From: MRBY01 sp943371005
GTDB taxonomy: Bacteria > Cyanobacteriota > Cyanobacteriia > Cyanobacteriales > MRBY01
Length of the DNA: 64,000 nt
Reading direction: 5' to 3'
Assembly: GCA_943371005.1 (NCBI GenBank)
Contig: CALRTB020000002.1
Span: forward strand, 248,001 to 312,000
Positions 34,586 to 44,171 of this stretch are shown one piece after another. The position numbers were made by a program, and so were the translations under genes. Below the pieces are notes generated by a model. That model saw nothing but the letters and a program-made list of their open reading frames with translations, was not told where the DNA came from and did no database searches. Every line of letters starts with the position of its first letter. The stretch's first letter is position 1.

Positions 34586-35283
34586 TGGCTGCAGTTTGGC
34601 ATTATATTCCGCCCATCGAAGCGTCTGGGGAAACCCAAATGGCGATCGATGCTTGGCTTCTGGATCAACATCTCCAGGGCCAAATCCCCTCGGTGCTGCG
34701 GTTTTACACTTGGAAACCCGTCGCGATTTCCCTCGGCTACCATCAGCGAAAATACCCTGATTTTTGGGACAATTTGACCTACAAAGGCGAAAAAGTGGAT
34801 CTGGTGCGGCGTCCAAGCGGTGGGCGAGCGGTACTCCACCAAGGAGATCTGACCTACGCAATTATTACGTCTGGGTTGAAGGGGAGTCGCCAGGAAAATT
34901 ATGAAACTCTCTGCCAATTTCTCATTGCTGGGTTTGGGGAACTGGGGATTCCTTTAAGTTATGGCCACCAGCAACGCAATTATGGGCATTTTGATAGCTG
35001 TTTTCGTACCCATACCAAGGCGGATCTCGTGACGAAAACGGGTTATAAGCTGATTGGTTCAGCGCAATTACGTCGCCAAGGAGCAATTTTGCAACATGGC
35101 TCGATTCGCCTAAACCCCGACCCAGAATTATATGAAAAGGTTTTTGGTGAGCCTTTAATCCCTGAGGCAAACTTACAGTGCCATTCTCCAACAAAGATCA
35201 TTGATATTCTTAATTACAGTTTGCAGGAGATATTCGAGGTCAAATTTTCCGAAAAAATGCCAATCAAAGCCAATGTTGTTTGA
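34585..35283 (+). CDS. LipM-like octanoyltransferase / lipoate-protein ligase family
   Basis: 232 residues of the biotin/lipoate-ligase fold. It has RPSGGRAVLHQGDLTY (about 72-87, the ligase RRxxGG motif), a conserved Cys in FDSCFRTHTKADLV (about 136-149), and the catalytic Lys in GYKLIGSAQLRRQGAILQHG. The Cys and this order match Bacillus LipM octanoyl-ACP transferases better than LplA ligase, so it may supply octanoyl groups for LipA (54559-55461). Overlaps the preceding gene by one base. Function by homology; ligase activity not excluded. Confidence 0.75.
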   Translation: MAAVWHYIPPIEASGETQMAIDAWLLDQHLQGQIPSVLRFYTWKPVAISLGYHQRKYPDFWDNLTYKGEKVDLVRRPSGGRAVLHQGDLTYAIITSGLKGSRQENYETLCQFLIAGFGELGIPLSYGHQQRNYGHFDSCFRTHTKADLVTKTGYKLIGSAQLRRQGAILQHGSIRLNPDPELYEKVFGEPLIPEANLQCHSPTKIIDILNYSLQEIFEVKFSEKMPIKANVV

Positions 35284-35322
35284 TTTTTATTAAATGCTTT
35301 CTACTACACCTTGATTCGTGTG

Positions 35323-36576
35323 TTAGAAGGATTTCTTTAGTTCTTCTAATTTCTCCAAAACATGCTTGTCTAAACCTGTTGACCAACGATATTTATGACC
35401 TTTATGCTGATATCGACTAATTTTTTTCTTCAGACGATTGACAACTTCAATTAATACATCAATTTCCTGCGGTGTTTGAATTGTTTTAATAAACTCAGCC
35501 ACCTTAAAATAATATCCAGCAATTACTTCAGCTTCCTCAGGGGAAGCATTGTGATCTTGATGATAGTGGCGTATTTTGGCTGGCATCTCCTCAAAATAAT
35601 TCACCATCGCCTTTAAAGTTGCTAGATCAAGTTCATCTAAAAAATATAATGCTGTTTTCTGTTTAACTGGATTCTTAGAGAAAAGACCCAGCGTCCCTGA
35701 CCCTTCTAAATGCTGTAAAACTTCTTCTGCATTCTGATATCGTCTGTTGAGGGCAGACTGGACTAATTTATCGAGGATATCACCAAGGTCACTATCAACC
35801 TCATTGTCATTGAGAAAATTTCGCCAAATCCATTCATGATCATTAACATCAAATAACTCAGTAGGTTCAACGCCAGTTAACAACTCTAAACAGGTTACTC
35901 CTAAACTGTATAAATCACTGGCATATTGTGCTTTCCCTTTTTCTTGTTCTGGTGCAGCATAACCACAAGAGCTGATCACTGTTCCTATTGCACTGAGATT
36001 AGCGATTATTTGTTTCGCCGCACCAAAATCCACTAAAACTAACTTCTGGTCAGACTGGCGACGAATAATATTTTCCGGCTTGATATCTCGATGAATCACA
36101 TTTTGGCTATGGATAAATTGCAAAATCGGTAAAATATCCAACAAAACAGCCTTCACTTGCTCCTGGGTAAAAACACCAGCCTTAAGTTCATCAGCAAGGG
36201 TTTGTCCATCGATAAATTCTTGGATGAGATATTGACGCTGATCAACGGTGAAATGGGCAAATAGACTCGGAATTTGATCATGTTGACTGCCCAGCCTATC
36301 GAGTTGGATCGCCTCTGCTTCAAATAATTCCTCAGCTTTTTTGATTGTGGCCGTGCCTTGGGCCTGGGGTAAAAATTGCTTAATTACCCGAACAGGTTTT
36401 GAGGGAAGATCCTCATCAATGGCGAGAAATGTACGGCCAAATCCCCCTTGTCCTAAAATCCTAATCGCTCGGTAACGGTCTTTTAGCACTAAGGGAGTGC
36501 GGCATCGGGAACAAAAATTATGTTGAATTGGATTGAAGCTGGAGCAAACAGGGTTGAGGCAGATAGATTGCTGCAT
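35323..36576 (-). CDS. Zinc-ribbon Ser/Thr protein kinase
   Basis: 417 residues. A four-cysteine ribbon (CLNPVC, CSRCRTPL) occupies residues 6-30. The kinase domain (about 38-290) is complete: Gly loop LGQGGFGRTF, ATP-anchoring Lys in VRVIKQFLP, catalytic loop HRDIKPEN, DFGAAKQ, and APEQ. About 125 C-terminal residues without WD40 repeats are mostly helical and not recognised. Unlike the WD40 kinase in this window, all catalytic residues are present, so it should be active. Substrate unknown. Confidence 0.88.
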   Translation of the reverse strand: MQQSICLNPVCSSFNPIQHNFCSRCRTPLVLKDRYRAIRILGQGGFGRTFLAIDEDLPSKPVRVIKQFLPQAQGTATIKKAEELFEAEAIQLDRLGSQHDQIPSLFAHFTVDQRQYLIQEFIDGQTLADELKAGVFTQEQVKAVLLDILPILQFIHSQNVIHRDIKPENIIRRQSDQKLVLVDFGAAKQIIANLSAIGTVISSCGYAAPEQEKGKAQYASDLYSLGVTCLELLTGVEPTELFDVNDHEWIWRNFLNDNEVDSDLGDILDKLVQSALNRRYQNAEEVLQHLEGSGTLGLFSKNPVKQKTALYFLDELDLATLKAMVNYFEEMPAKIRHYHQDHNASPEEAEVIAGYYFKVAEFIKTIQTPQEIDVLIEVVNRLKKKISRYQHKGHKYRWSTGLDKHVLEKLEELKKSF

Positions 36577-36717
36577 AGCTTGGGGACATAGATGCTAGAT
36601 TTAAACCTAAGATTATAGGAACACTGTACTGTTCCGAAGACAGGCCTGAAAATTTTTCTTTGAAAGCGACTTGTACAATGGAATAGCTTGGATGCTTTTT
36701 AAGATTCGGGGCGGCCC

Positions 36718-37422
36718 ATGTTTTCCCAGTTACCCAGCGATAACCGCGAATTGAATTGGTTTACCCTCACGGAGGCGATCGCCAAACGTTTCGACGCAGA
36801 ATACCAAAACCAAAGGCCCGATCTCCCGGACGAAGTACAAGCCCTGCCCATTTTCCTCGACTGGCAATCCGGCAAACTCCAGAACCGTGTCACCTCAAAA
36901 TTTTGGGAATTGGCCCAACCGAAGAAAAATCAACATTGCCTCGATCTGGGTTGCGGGATCAGCTTTTTGATCTATCCTTGGCGCGACTGGAATGCCTATT
37001 TTTATGGCCAAGATATTAGCAAAGTTGCCACAGAAATCCTCCAATCCCGCGCCCCCCAGCTCAATTCCAAACTCTTTAAGGGCATCTCGAACAAACCTGC
37101 CCATCACCTCGAAAGCTACCAGGATAGTTTTTTCGATTTGGCGATCGCCACTGGATTTAGCTGTTACTATCCCCTGGCATATTGGGAAACCGTATTAGAA
37201 CAAGTCCGACGTGTCCTCAAACCAGGCAGCTTTTTTGTCTTTGATGTGATTGACCCAACCCAAGACATGGCCGAAGACTGGTCAATCCTCGAAACCTACC
37301 TGGGCGCCGAAGTATTCCTCGAAGACCTCAACGACTGGCAAGCCCTGATCAAAAAATCCGGAGCCAAAATCGTCAAAGAACAATCTGGCGAACTATTCCA
37401 TCTCTACAAAATTCGCTGGTGA
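36718..37422 (+). CDS. Class I SAM-dependent methyltransferase
   Basis: 234 residues. The SAM-binding motif I is CLDLGCGISFLIY (about 75-87), then motif II-like FYGQDISKVA (about 98) and ATGFSCYYPLAYW (about 140), with VLKPGSFFVFDVID. The substrate cannot be read from the sequence. ATG 36718, monocistronic, 93 bases before the next gene's chosen start. Confidence 0.8.
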   Translation: MFSQLPSDNRELNWFTLTEAIAKRFDAEYQNQRPDLPDEVQALPIFLDWQSGKLQNRVTSKFWELAQPKKNQHCLDLGCGISFLIYPWRDWNAYFYGQDISKVATEILQSRAPQLNSKLFKGISNKPAHHLESYQDSFFDLAIATGFSCYYPLAYWETVLEQVRRVLKPGSFFVFDVIDPTQDMAEDWSILETYLGAEVFLEDLNDWQALIKKSGAKIVKEQSGELFHLYKIRW

Positions 37423-37515
37423 TTCAGCAGAAGCGGCCCATTATCATTTTGACCATTGGCTGTTTGTCGGGTCAGTGAGAAGATAAAAAGCGTGGCTTAT
37501 CAAGGACTGTGGGAA

Positions 37516-38958
37516 ATGTTTAAGCGGATTATTCTCCTTGTTGTTTTGGCATTGGGCCTGTGGAGTTGTGGCGATCGCCTCGATGCCCGTCTCGCCAGTG
37601 ATCTCAATCGCGAACCAACACCCGTCACTACCCAAGCCCTCACGGAAGTGGCAACTCCCAGCCTCATTACCGAACTGCGCCAAGAATTGGACCAATACCA
37701 ACCCCAGGTTAAAATTCTCAGTCCCCAACCAGACCAAACCTTTGACAGCACCACCATCGACGTCCAACTCCAGGTTAATGATCTACCCATTTTCAAAGAC
37801 GAAGAACTGGGCATGGGGCCGCACATTCACCTGTTTGTCGATGACCAGCCCTACATTGCCGTTTACGATACCAGCAAGCCCGTCACCCTCGAAAACCTCA
37901 GTCCCGGTAGCCACCTGATCCGTGCCTTTGCTTCCCGTCCCTGGCACGAAAGCTTCAAAAACGAAGGTGCCTACGCCGAAACTACCTTTAATATTTTCAC
38001 CAAGAGCAATAACAATATTCCCGATTTCCAACAGCCCCTCCTCACCTATAGCCGTCCCCAGGGAACCTATGGCGCCGAGCCGATTATGTTGGATTTTTAC
38101 CTGACTAACGCTCCCCTCCATTTCATTGCCCAGGCCGACAATAGTGACGATGTAAACGACTGGCGGATCCGGATCACCATTAATGGCGAGAGCTTTATTC
38201 TCGATGACTGGCACCCCATTTACCTCGAAGGCTTTAAAAAAGGCGAAAACTGGCTCAAGCTGGAATTTATCGATGACCAAGGGGAACTACTAGAAAACAC
38301 CTACAATAGCCCTGTCCGCGTCATTAACTATGATCCGAAGCTCAACGATACCCTTGCCAAGCTCGTCCAAAATAAACTCTCCCTCAGAACCGCGAAGCGC
38401 CTCGTCACCACCAAGTCTCTACCGCCCGAAGTAGAAACCACCACCCCAGAAGAAACACCAGAGCCAGCACCAACCGTTGTTCCGGAAGTTGAGGAACCAA
38501 CGCCCTCAACAGAAACAGAAGCGGCTCCTGCTACAGAAGAAACGTTACCAACATTAGAAGAAAAGGCAGCACCAGAGGCGGAACCCAGCCCTTCTCCTGG
38601 TGCCCCTGAGACAATGCCAGCCGAGGCAGAAGAGCCTGCTGTCACCGTCGAGGAGGTAAGCCCCAATCAGTCTGAGTCAGCGCCAGAAGTTGAGCGACCT
38701 GCCGATCTCGCGCCAGAGATTGATGAAGAGGTCACTCCCACCACAGCTCCACAGATCGAAGCCCCACAACCAACCGCACCGGAATCAGAAGTAGAACCAG
38801 AAACATCGCCTCCCCCGGAAACTACTGAAAGCGCTCCTGAGCCAGAGGTTGAGCCAAGCCCCACTGTGTCAGAGTTGGATATTTCTCCAGAGACAGATCC
38901 CCTAGAACAAAGCACCGATGATCTAGAGTCTCCGGAAATTCAGTTGTTCCCGGAGTAA
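37516..38958 (+). CDS. Lipoprotein with long Pro/Glu-rich tail
   Basis: 480 residues from ATG 37516 (MFKRIILLVVLALGLWSC), giving a clean lipobox LWSC; the longer upstream frame would break it. Residues 60-290 are a beta-rich region with GPHIHLFVDDQPY and SPGSHLIRAFASRPWHESFK, resembling an exported Ig-like/gas-vesicle-free cell-surface fold that I cannot name. From about residue 305 to the end (~175 residues) it is almost entirely Pro, Glu, Thr, Ala and Ser, a disordered, acidic stalk. Probably an outer-membrane or periplasmic lipoprotein. Confidence 0.65.
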   Translation: MFKRIILLVVLALGLWSCGDRLDARLASDLNREPTPVTTQALTEVATPSLITELRQELDQYQPQVKILSPQPDQTFDSTTIDVQLQVNDLPIFKDEELGMGPHIHLFVDDQPYIAVYDTSKPVTLENLSPGSHLIRAFASRPWHESFKNEGAYAETTFNIFTKSNNNIPDFQQPLLTYSRPQGTYGAEPIMLDFYLTNAPLHFIAQADNSDDVNDWRIRITINGESFILDDWHPIYLEGFKKGENWLKLEFIDDQGELLENTYNSPVRVINYDPKLNDTLAKLVQNKLSLRTAKRLVTTKSLPPEVETTTPEETPEPAPTVVPEVEEPTPSTETEAAPATEETLPTLEEKAAPEAEPSPSPGAPETMPAEAEEPAVTVEEVSPNQSESAPEVERPADLAPEIDEEVTPTTAPQIEAPQPTAPESEVEPETSPPPETTESAPEPEVEPSPTVSELDISPETDPLEQSTDDLESPEIQLFPE

Positions 38959-38991
38959 CCTAGAAGCGATCTTGATCATCATTAATAACTA

Positions 38992-39864
38992 ATGACGAAA
39001 AAAATTGCGTTTCTCGGCATGGGGGTCATGGGGGCACCGATGAGCCTCAACCTCCAAAAAAAAGGTTTCCAAGTCACTGTCTGGAACCGTTCTGCTGACA
39101 GTCCTCACTTGGCTAGGGTGACTACAGCCGGTTTGCCCGTTGCCCCGGCGATCGCCACTGCGGTACACGATGCAGATTACATTTTTAGTTGTGTGAGCGA
39201 TGTCCCCGATGTGAAATCAGTTCTCTTAGGGGAAAAAGGGGTGATCCACCATGCTAAACCCAATGCCCTGGTTGTTGATTTCAGCACCATTGGCACCCGT
39301 GCGGCCCAGGAAATTGCCGAAACTCTCAAAACAAAAAGTCTCCGGTTCCTCGATGCTCCCATCAGTGGTGGGGATGTCGGCGCAGAAAATGGCACTTTGA
39401 CCATTATGGTCGGGGGCGATCGCCCTGATTTCGACGAAGCCAAACCTTACCTAGAAGCCATGGGTAAGAATATTTACTACTGCGGGAAGATAGGCAGTGG
39501 CCAGGCTGTAAAAATGTGTAACCAAGTCCTTTGCGCAATTCACATGGTGGCCCTCTGTGAAGCAATTAAGCTAGCGCAATCCCAAGGCATTGACCCTGAT
39601 TTAATGATCGAAGTTTGTCAGACCGGGGCGGCAGGTTCCTGGGCGATCGCCAACCTCGGCCACAAAATTACCGCTAGCGATTTTCGACCGGGTTTCATGG
39701 TCAAACACATCATCAAAGATCTCCGCCTAGTCAATGAAAGTCTCACAGATCTACAATTACCCGGTTTAGCTCTGGCAACCCAAAAATTTAAAGACACCGC
39801 CCAGTTAGCCGATGCCCTCGAACAAGGCACCCAAGCCATGTTCCGCTCATATTCATCCTCCTAA
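38992..39864 (+). CDS. NAD(P)-dependent 3-hydroxyisobutyrate/glyoxylate-type dehydrogenase
   Basis: 290-residue beta-hydroxyacid dehydrogenase. The Rossmann motif is FLGMGVMGAPM (7-17), the substrate motif is DAPISGGDVGAENGTLTIM (about 121-139), and the catalytic Lys is in GQAVKMCNQ (about 170). Family members reduce succinic semialdehyde/glyoxylate or oxidise 3-hydroxyisobutyrate or tartronate semialdehyde; the substrate is not decided by sequence. Followed by a bidirectional terminator. Confidence 0.88.
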   Translation: MTKKIAFLGMGVMGAPMSLNLQKKGFQVTVWNRSADSPHLARVTTAGLPVAPAIATAVHDADYIFSCVSDVPDVKSVLLGEKGVIHHAKPNALVVDFSTIGTRAAQEIAETLKTKSLRFLDAPISGGDVGAENGTLTIMVGGDRPDFDEAKPYLEAMGKNIYYCGKIGSGQAVKMCNQVLCAIHMVALCEAIKLAQSQGIDPDLMIEVCQTGAAGSWAIANLGHKITASDFRPGFMVKHIIKDLRLVNESLTDLQLPGLALATQKFKDTAQLADALEQGTQAMFRSYSSS

Positions 39865-39882
39865 AACTTTTTTTCTCAAATT

Positions 39883-39913
39883 AAAAACTCCTACCCTAAG
39901 GTAGGAGTTTTTA
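39883..39913. terminator. Bidirectional terminator between the dehydrogenase gene and psbDC
   Basis: AAACTCCTACC (ending about 39894) pairs with GGTAGGAGTTT around CTAA: 11 perfect pairs with five T on the plus-strand side and five T on the minus side. It terminates both converging transcripts, 19 bases after the dehydrogenase stop and about 50 bases after the psbC stop. Confidence 0.92.
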
Positions 39914-39962
39914 AGTTTCGATTAGTGAAGTTCAGTGACTAAACTGAAGTCTCAACAAATTC

Positions 39963-41345
39963 TTAGTCGAGCTCGTTCATGTTCAGCACAGGCTCAGTCT
40001 CACGGTCAATCCCTTTCTCGAAACCAGCCTCAGCTGCCCGTGCACGACCAGCATGCCATAGGTGACCAACGAGGAAGAAGAAAGAAAGAACGAAGTGAGA
40101 ACCAGCCAACCACTGACGGAGGTTCACAAAGTTAAAGGAGTTAGGCTCCGTAATAATCCCACCAACAGAGTTAATGGAAGCATTCGGGGCGTGGGTCATG
40201 TACTCAGCCGCACGACGAAGCTGCCAAGGCTGAATGTCATTGCGGATTTTATCGAGGTCAAGACCATTGGGGCCACGGAGGGGCTCCAACCAAGGACCAC
40301 GAAAATCCCAGAAACGCATGGTTTCACCACCAAGGATGATTTCACCCGTGGGAGAGCGCATCAGGTACTTACCTAGACCAGTAGGACCTTGGGCAGAACC
40401 AACGTTCGCACCCATGGATTGGTCACGGGCTAAGAAGATTAAGGCTTGGGACTGGGACGCTTCAGCGTTAGTCGGGCCGTAGAATTCACTGGGGTAAGCA
40501 GTGTTATTGAACCAAACAAAGCAAGTCGCGATGAAGGCCATTAAGGACAAAGCACCGAGACTGTAGGAAAGGTAAGCTTCACCAGACCAAACAAGGGCAC
40601 GACGGGCCCAACCGAAAGGCTTGGTGAGAATGTGCCAGATACCGCCGAAGATACAGATCAGACCCACATAAATGTGTCCACCGATAATATCTTCCATGTT
40701 GTTGACACCGATCATCCAACCTTCACCACCGAAGGGAGCCTTGAACAGATACCCGAAGATTACCGCAGGGTTCAAAGTTGGATTGCTGATGATACGCACG
40801 TCGCCACCACCAGGGGCCCAAGTGTCGTATACACCACCAAAGAACATCGCTTTAAAGACAAGTAGCAACGCACCACAACCAAGAAGGATGAGGTGATAAC
40901 CAATGATATTGGTCATTTGGTTCTTGTCTTTCCAGTCATAACCAAAGAAGCTGGAATATTCTTCAAGGGTTTCAGGGCCACGGACAGCATGGTAAATACC
41001 ACCAAGACCGAGAACCGCAGAAGAGATAAGGTGTAATACACCAACAACGAAGTAGGGGAAAGTATCAATAACTTCACCACCAGGACCGACACCCCAACCA
41101 AGGGTTGCGAGGTGAGGCATTAAGATGAAACCCTGCTCGTGCATGGGCTTCTCTGCGACAAAGTGGGCGACTTCAAACAAAGTCATCGCACCAGTCCAGA
41201 ATACGATAAGGCCAGCATGGGCAACGTGGGCACCCAAGAGCTTACCGGAGAGATTGATCAGGCGGGCATTACCAGCCCACCACGCAAAGCCGGTCGATTC
41301 GATATCACGACCACCGGAAATGGGCGCATTAGAGAGCGTTACCAC
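39963..41345 (-). CDS. psbC: Photosystem II CP43 chlorophyll protein
   Basis: Core antenna of PSII, six membrane helices, binds chlorophylls and contributes ligands near the Mn cluster. 460 residues. Start is a GTG at 41345 (VVTLSNAPISGG), inside psbD, with GAGGAGG nine bases upstream; the longer upstream frame overlaps psbD more and is not real. It overlaps psbD by 17 bases, the conserved arrangement in cyanobacteria and plastids. The lumenal loop motif around APGGGDVRIISNPTLNP is present, and the protein ends NELD. Confidence 0.98.
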   Translation of the reverse strand: MVTLSNAPISGGRDIESTGFAWWAGNARLINLSGKLLGAHVAHAGLIVFWTGAMTLFEVAHFVAEKPMHEQGFILMPHLATLGWGVGPGGEVIDTFPYFVVGVLHLISSAVLGLGGIYHAVRGPETLEEYSSFFGYDWKDKNQMTNIIGYHLILLGCGALLLVFKAMFFGGVYDTWAPGGGDVRIISNPTLNPAVIFGYLFKAPFGGEGWMIGVNNMEDIIGGHIYVGLICIFGGIWHILTKPFGWARRALVWSGEAYLSYSLGALSLMAFIATCFVWFNNTAYPSEFYGPTNAEASQSQALIFLARDQSMGANVGSAQGPTGLGKYLMRSPTGEIILGGETMRFWDFRGPWLEPLRGPNGLDLDKIRNDIQPWQLRRAAEYMTHAPNASINSVGGIITEPNSFNFVNLRQWLAGSHFVLSFFFLVGHLWHAGRARAAEAGFEKGIDRETEPVLNMNELD

Positions 41346-42387
41346 GGGGTAATACCTCCTCAGGGAATACAAATTGTTCGTGAATTTGGTCTTGCGGTGC
41401 CATCCATGCACGCATACCTTCGTTCAACAGAATGTTCTTCGTGTAGAACGTTTCAAACTCTGGGTCTTCCGCTGCGCGGATTTCCTGGGATACGAAGTCA
41501 TAGGCCCGTAGGTTTAGTGCTAAACCCACAATACCCACAGAACTCATCCACAGTCCCGTTACAGGTACAAACAGCATGAAGAAGTGCAACCAACGCTTGT
41601 TGGAAAACGCAATCCCGAAAATCTGAGACCAGAAACGGTTTGCGGTCACCATCGAGTAGGTTTCTTCTGCCTGGGTCGGCTCGAAAGCACGGAAGGTATT
41701 CGCTTGGTCACTATCTTCAAACAGGGTGTTTTCTACCGTTGCACCGTGGATCGCACAGAGCAGGGCACCACCCAGAATCCCTGCAACACCCATCATGTGG
41801 AAGGGGTTTAGGGTCCAGTTGTGGAAACCTTGTAGGAACAGAATGAAACGGAAGATACCAGCGACACCAAAGCTAGGCGCAAAGAACCAGCTAGACTGAC
41901 CCAAGGGGTACATCAGGAATACACTGACGAATACCGCGATGGGGCCAGAGAAGGCGATCGCATTGTAGGGACGGATACCCACCAGACGGGCAATTTCAAA
42001 CTGACGCAGCATGAAGCCGATCAGACCGAAAGCACCGTGGAGGGCAACAAAGCTCCAGAGTCCACCGAGTTGGCACCAACGGGCAAAGTTCCAGTTGGCT
42101 TCGGGGCCCCAGAGGAAAAGGAGGGAGTGACCGAGGCTGTCAGCAGGGCTAGATACAGCAACAGTCAGGAAGTTACACCCTTCGAGATAAGAGGATGCTA
42201 ATCCGTGGGTGTACCAAGAAGTAACGAAGGTAGTGCCAGTCAACCAGCCACCGAGAGCCATGAAGGCGCAGGGGAACAGGAGGATACCGGACCAACCGAC
42301 GAAGACAAATCGATCTCGCTTTAACCAGTCATCGAGGACATCAAACCAGCCTCGTTCCTGGGGCGCGCGTCCGACTGCAATAGTCAT
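41329..42387 (-). CDS. psbD: Photosystem II D2 reaction-centre protein
   Basis: Forms the PSII core with D1, binding the primary quinone and P680 chlorophylls. 352 residues, the standard length. It begins MTIAVGRAPQERGWFDVLDD and ends LPRGNAL. Five membrane helices; His residues for chlorophyll and non-heme iron are expected in the canonical helices (e.g. NPFHMMGVAG). GAGGA lies ten bases before the ATG. First gene of the psbDC operon. A 314-base gap upstream holds its promoter. Confidence 0.98.
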   Translation of the reverse strand: MTIAVGRAPQERGWFDVLDDWLKRDRFVFVGWSGILLFPCAFMALGGWLTGTTFVTSWYTHGLASSYLEGCNFLTVAVSSPADSLGHSLLFLWGPEANWNFARWCQLGGLWSFVALHGAFGLIGFMLRQFEIARLVGIRPYNAIAFSGPIAVFVSVFLMYPLGQSSWFFAPSFGVAGIFRFILFLQGFHNWTLNPFHMMGVAGILGGALLCAIHGATVENTLFEDSDQANTFRAFEPTQAEETYSMVTANRFWSQIFGIAFSNKRWLHFFMLFVPVTGLWMSSVGIVGLALNLRAYDFVSQEIRAAEDPEFETFYTKNILLNEGMRAWMAPQDQIHEQFVFPEEVLPRGNAL

Positions 42388-42701
42388 AGTTTTTAATTCC
42401 TCTTGTCTATATGAATGAACAAGGGTTGGATATTAAATGGCTTACGCTAGTTTCCTTGTTATGGATTCTCCCTGTCAAATGAGCAAAAGCCAATAGGTAT
42501 AAATCCTATGGTCGGGGGAGTTTCCTGAAACTACGTAAGCAGGTCAACCTTATGAAATATAGGCTATTCCAGACGGTTAACGTTTCTTAAAATAACACAT
42601 ACTCCATGGGCATATAGCCTTCTGAAGGATTTCATAACCTGAGTGTAAACACTTTTCTTAATATCTAGCAGAGTTTTTGTTACAAAAAGATACAATCAGC
42701 T
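42388..42701. other. psbD upstream region
   Basis: 314 bases between psbD and the upstream cobU stop, both on the minus strand. It must hold the end of the cobU transcript and the promoter and leader of psbDC. Candidate -35-like TTGACA and TTGACC occur on the minus strand (about 42474 and 42551), but no well-spaced -10 is obvious, and I name no promoter. No small gene or clear terminator is seen. Confidence 0.5.
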
Positions 42702-43259
42702 TCAGCTAAGGGGATCTTTTACCGGAGGCAAGGGCTGTCCTAGCTTTTTGATATCTAAGGCGTGGCCACCCACCAACAGATAGGCTTGATCAGCAACGAG
42801 GCCAACTTCGCGGATCAAGCGGCCCAGGCGATCGCGGAATAAGCGTCCTAATGGGTAAGTAGGCACGAGGCCCCAACCGGTTTCTTCAGCGACGAGAATT
42901 AGGATCCGTGGAGAACTTTTGATGGCCTCTAAAAATGCGGTTGTCATCTGATGCCAAGGAGCAGGCTCTGTTTCTAAATGATTAGCAACCCACAAACCCA
43001 GGGAATCTACAAGGACGCAGTGGTTTTCAGGCGTGCGGTGAATGGCGGCGGTTAGATGGACTGATTCACCGATAAATCCCCAGTTTTTCGGGCGGCGATC
43101 GCGGTGGTGCTGGATACGGGCCATCCATTCAGGATCGTCAGGATCTTCGGTGGCCGTCGCAATGTAGGTGACGGGGCGTTGAGACTGGAGCGCAAGGTGT
43201 TCGGCCCACTCACTTTTGCCGGAGCGAACAGCGCCCGTAACGAGGATGGTTTGGCCCAT
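42702..43259 (-). CDS. cobU: Adenosylcobinamide kinase / GTP guanylyltransferase
   Basis: Bifunctional enzyme of nucleotide-loop assembly in cobamide synthesis. 185 residues. It starts with P-loop VTGAVRSGKSEWAEHLA (6-22), and has the guanylylation region with His in QHHRDRRPKNW (about 49-60) and VDSLGLWVANHL (about 84). Normal length. Third gene of queF-lgt-cobU, 36 bases after lgt. Confidence 0.9.
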   Translation of the reverse strand: MGQTILVTGAVRSGKSEWAEHLALQSQRPVTYIATATEDPDDPEWMARIQHHRDRRPKNWGFIGESVHLTAAIHRTPENHCVLVDSLGLWVANHLETEPAPWHQMTTAFLEAIKSSPRILILVAEETGWGLVPTYPLGRLFRDRLGRLIREVGLVADQAYLLVGGHALDIKKLGQPLPPVKDPLS

Positions 43260-43295
43260 GAATAATGTTGTTACTAAAGGAGTAATGGTAACGGT

Positions 43296-44171
43296 TTAAG
43301 TCTCGGAATTTTCTGGGCTAGAGTCTGCCTCTCGCAATTCCCGCGGCGATCGCACATCGGGCAGACGCCGTTTGAGGACGTACAGCCAAACCAACCCCAA
43401 AATACCAAGGGCCATCCCGGTCAAGCTGACCAGTTGCGCAATGCGAATACCGCCAAGCATCAAACTGTCAGTTCGCAAGCCTTCAATCCAAACCCGGCCC
43501 GCACTATAGGCGATCCAGTAGGTGAGGAAAATCGTGCCTGTTTTGAGGCGATCGCCATGGCGTAGACCCCAGAAAAATAGATAGAGGAGCAAGGCAAAAA
43601 CCCCAAGATTCCAGACAGATTCATAGAGGAAAGTCGGGTGGAAATACTCGTATTCCACAAGACCTAAAGGACGATTTTGGAGGGGGATATAGAGCTTCCA
43701 AGGTAAATCAGTCGGTGCCCCAAAAGCCTCAGAATTGAAAAAATTCCCCCAGCGACCAATGGCTTGACCCAAAATCAAGGAAGGCGCGATCAAATCTCCT
43801 AGCTGCCAAAAAGAAATTCGATGCAGACGACAAAAAATCAACGCCGCAATTACACCACCAAGGATTGCCCCGTGGATTGCAATGCCCCCTTGCCAGATCG
43901 CAATAATATCCTGGGGTCGATCCGCGTAACTGCGCCACTGGAACAGCACATAATACAATCGCGCACAAGGAATGGCCCCGATAATTCCCCAGATAACGTA
44001 ATCGGCTAGTAACTCCGGTTTGACCCCCCGTCGCGTTGCCAAAAATTGGGAGAGATTGACCCCAATCAAAACAGCCATCGCGATCAAAAGACCATACCAA
44101 CGAATTGCAAAATTACCCACCTCAAACAAAATGGGGCCAGGGGATTGGAACTGCCAAGCGAAAATCATCAT
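43296..44171 (-). CDS. lgt: Prolipoprotein diacylglyceryl transferase
   Basis: Transfers diacylglyceryl from phosphatidylglycerol to the lipobox Cys of prolipoproteins; several such lipoproteins are encoded in this window. 291 residues, seven or so helices. Signature GRWGNFFNSEAFG (about 144-156) and AIHGAILGG (about 105). Its start overlaps the stop of queF by four bases. Secure. Confidence 0.95.
   Translation of the reverse strand: MMIFAWQFQSPGPILFEVGNFAIRWYGLLIAMAVLIGVNLSQFLATRRGVKPELLADYVIWGIIGAIPCARLYYVLFQWRSYADRPQDIIAIWQGGIAIHGAILGGVIAALIFCRLHRISFWQLGDLIAPSLILGQAIGRWGNFFNSEAFGAPTDLPWKLYIPLQNRPLGLVEYEYFHPTFLYESVWNLGVFALLLYLFFWGLRHGDRLKTGTIFLTYWIAYSAGRVWIEGLRTDSLMLGGIRIAQLVSLTGMALGILGLVWLYVLKRRLPDVRSPRELREADSSPENSET

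Noticed and set aside
41329..41345. 17-base overlap of psbD and psbC
   Set aside because: Striking but a known conserved arrangement in cyanobacteria and plastids, so not novel.
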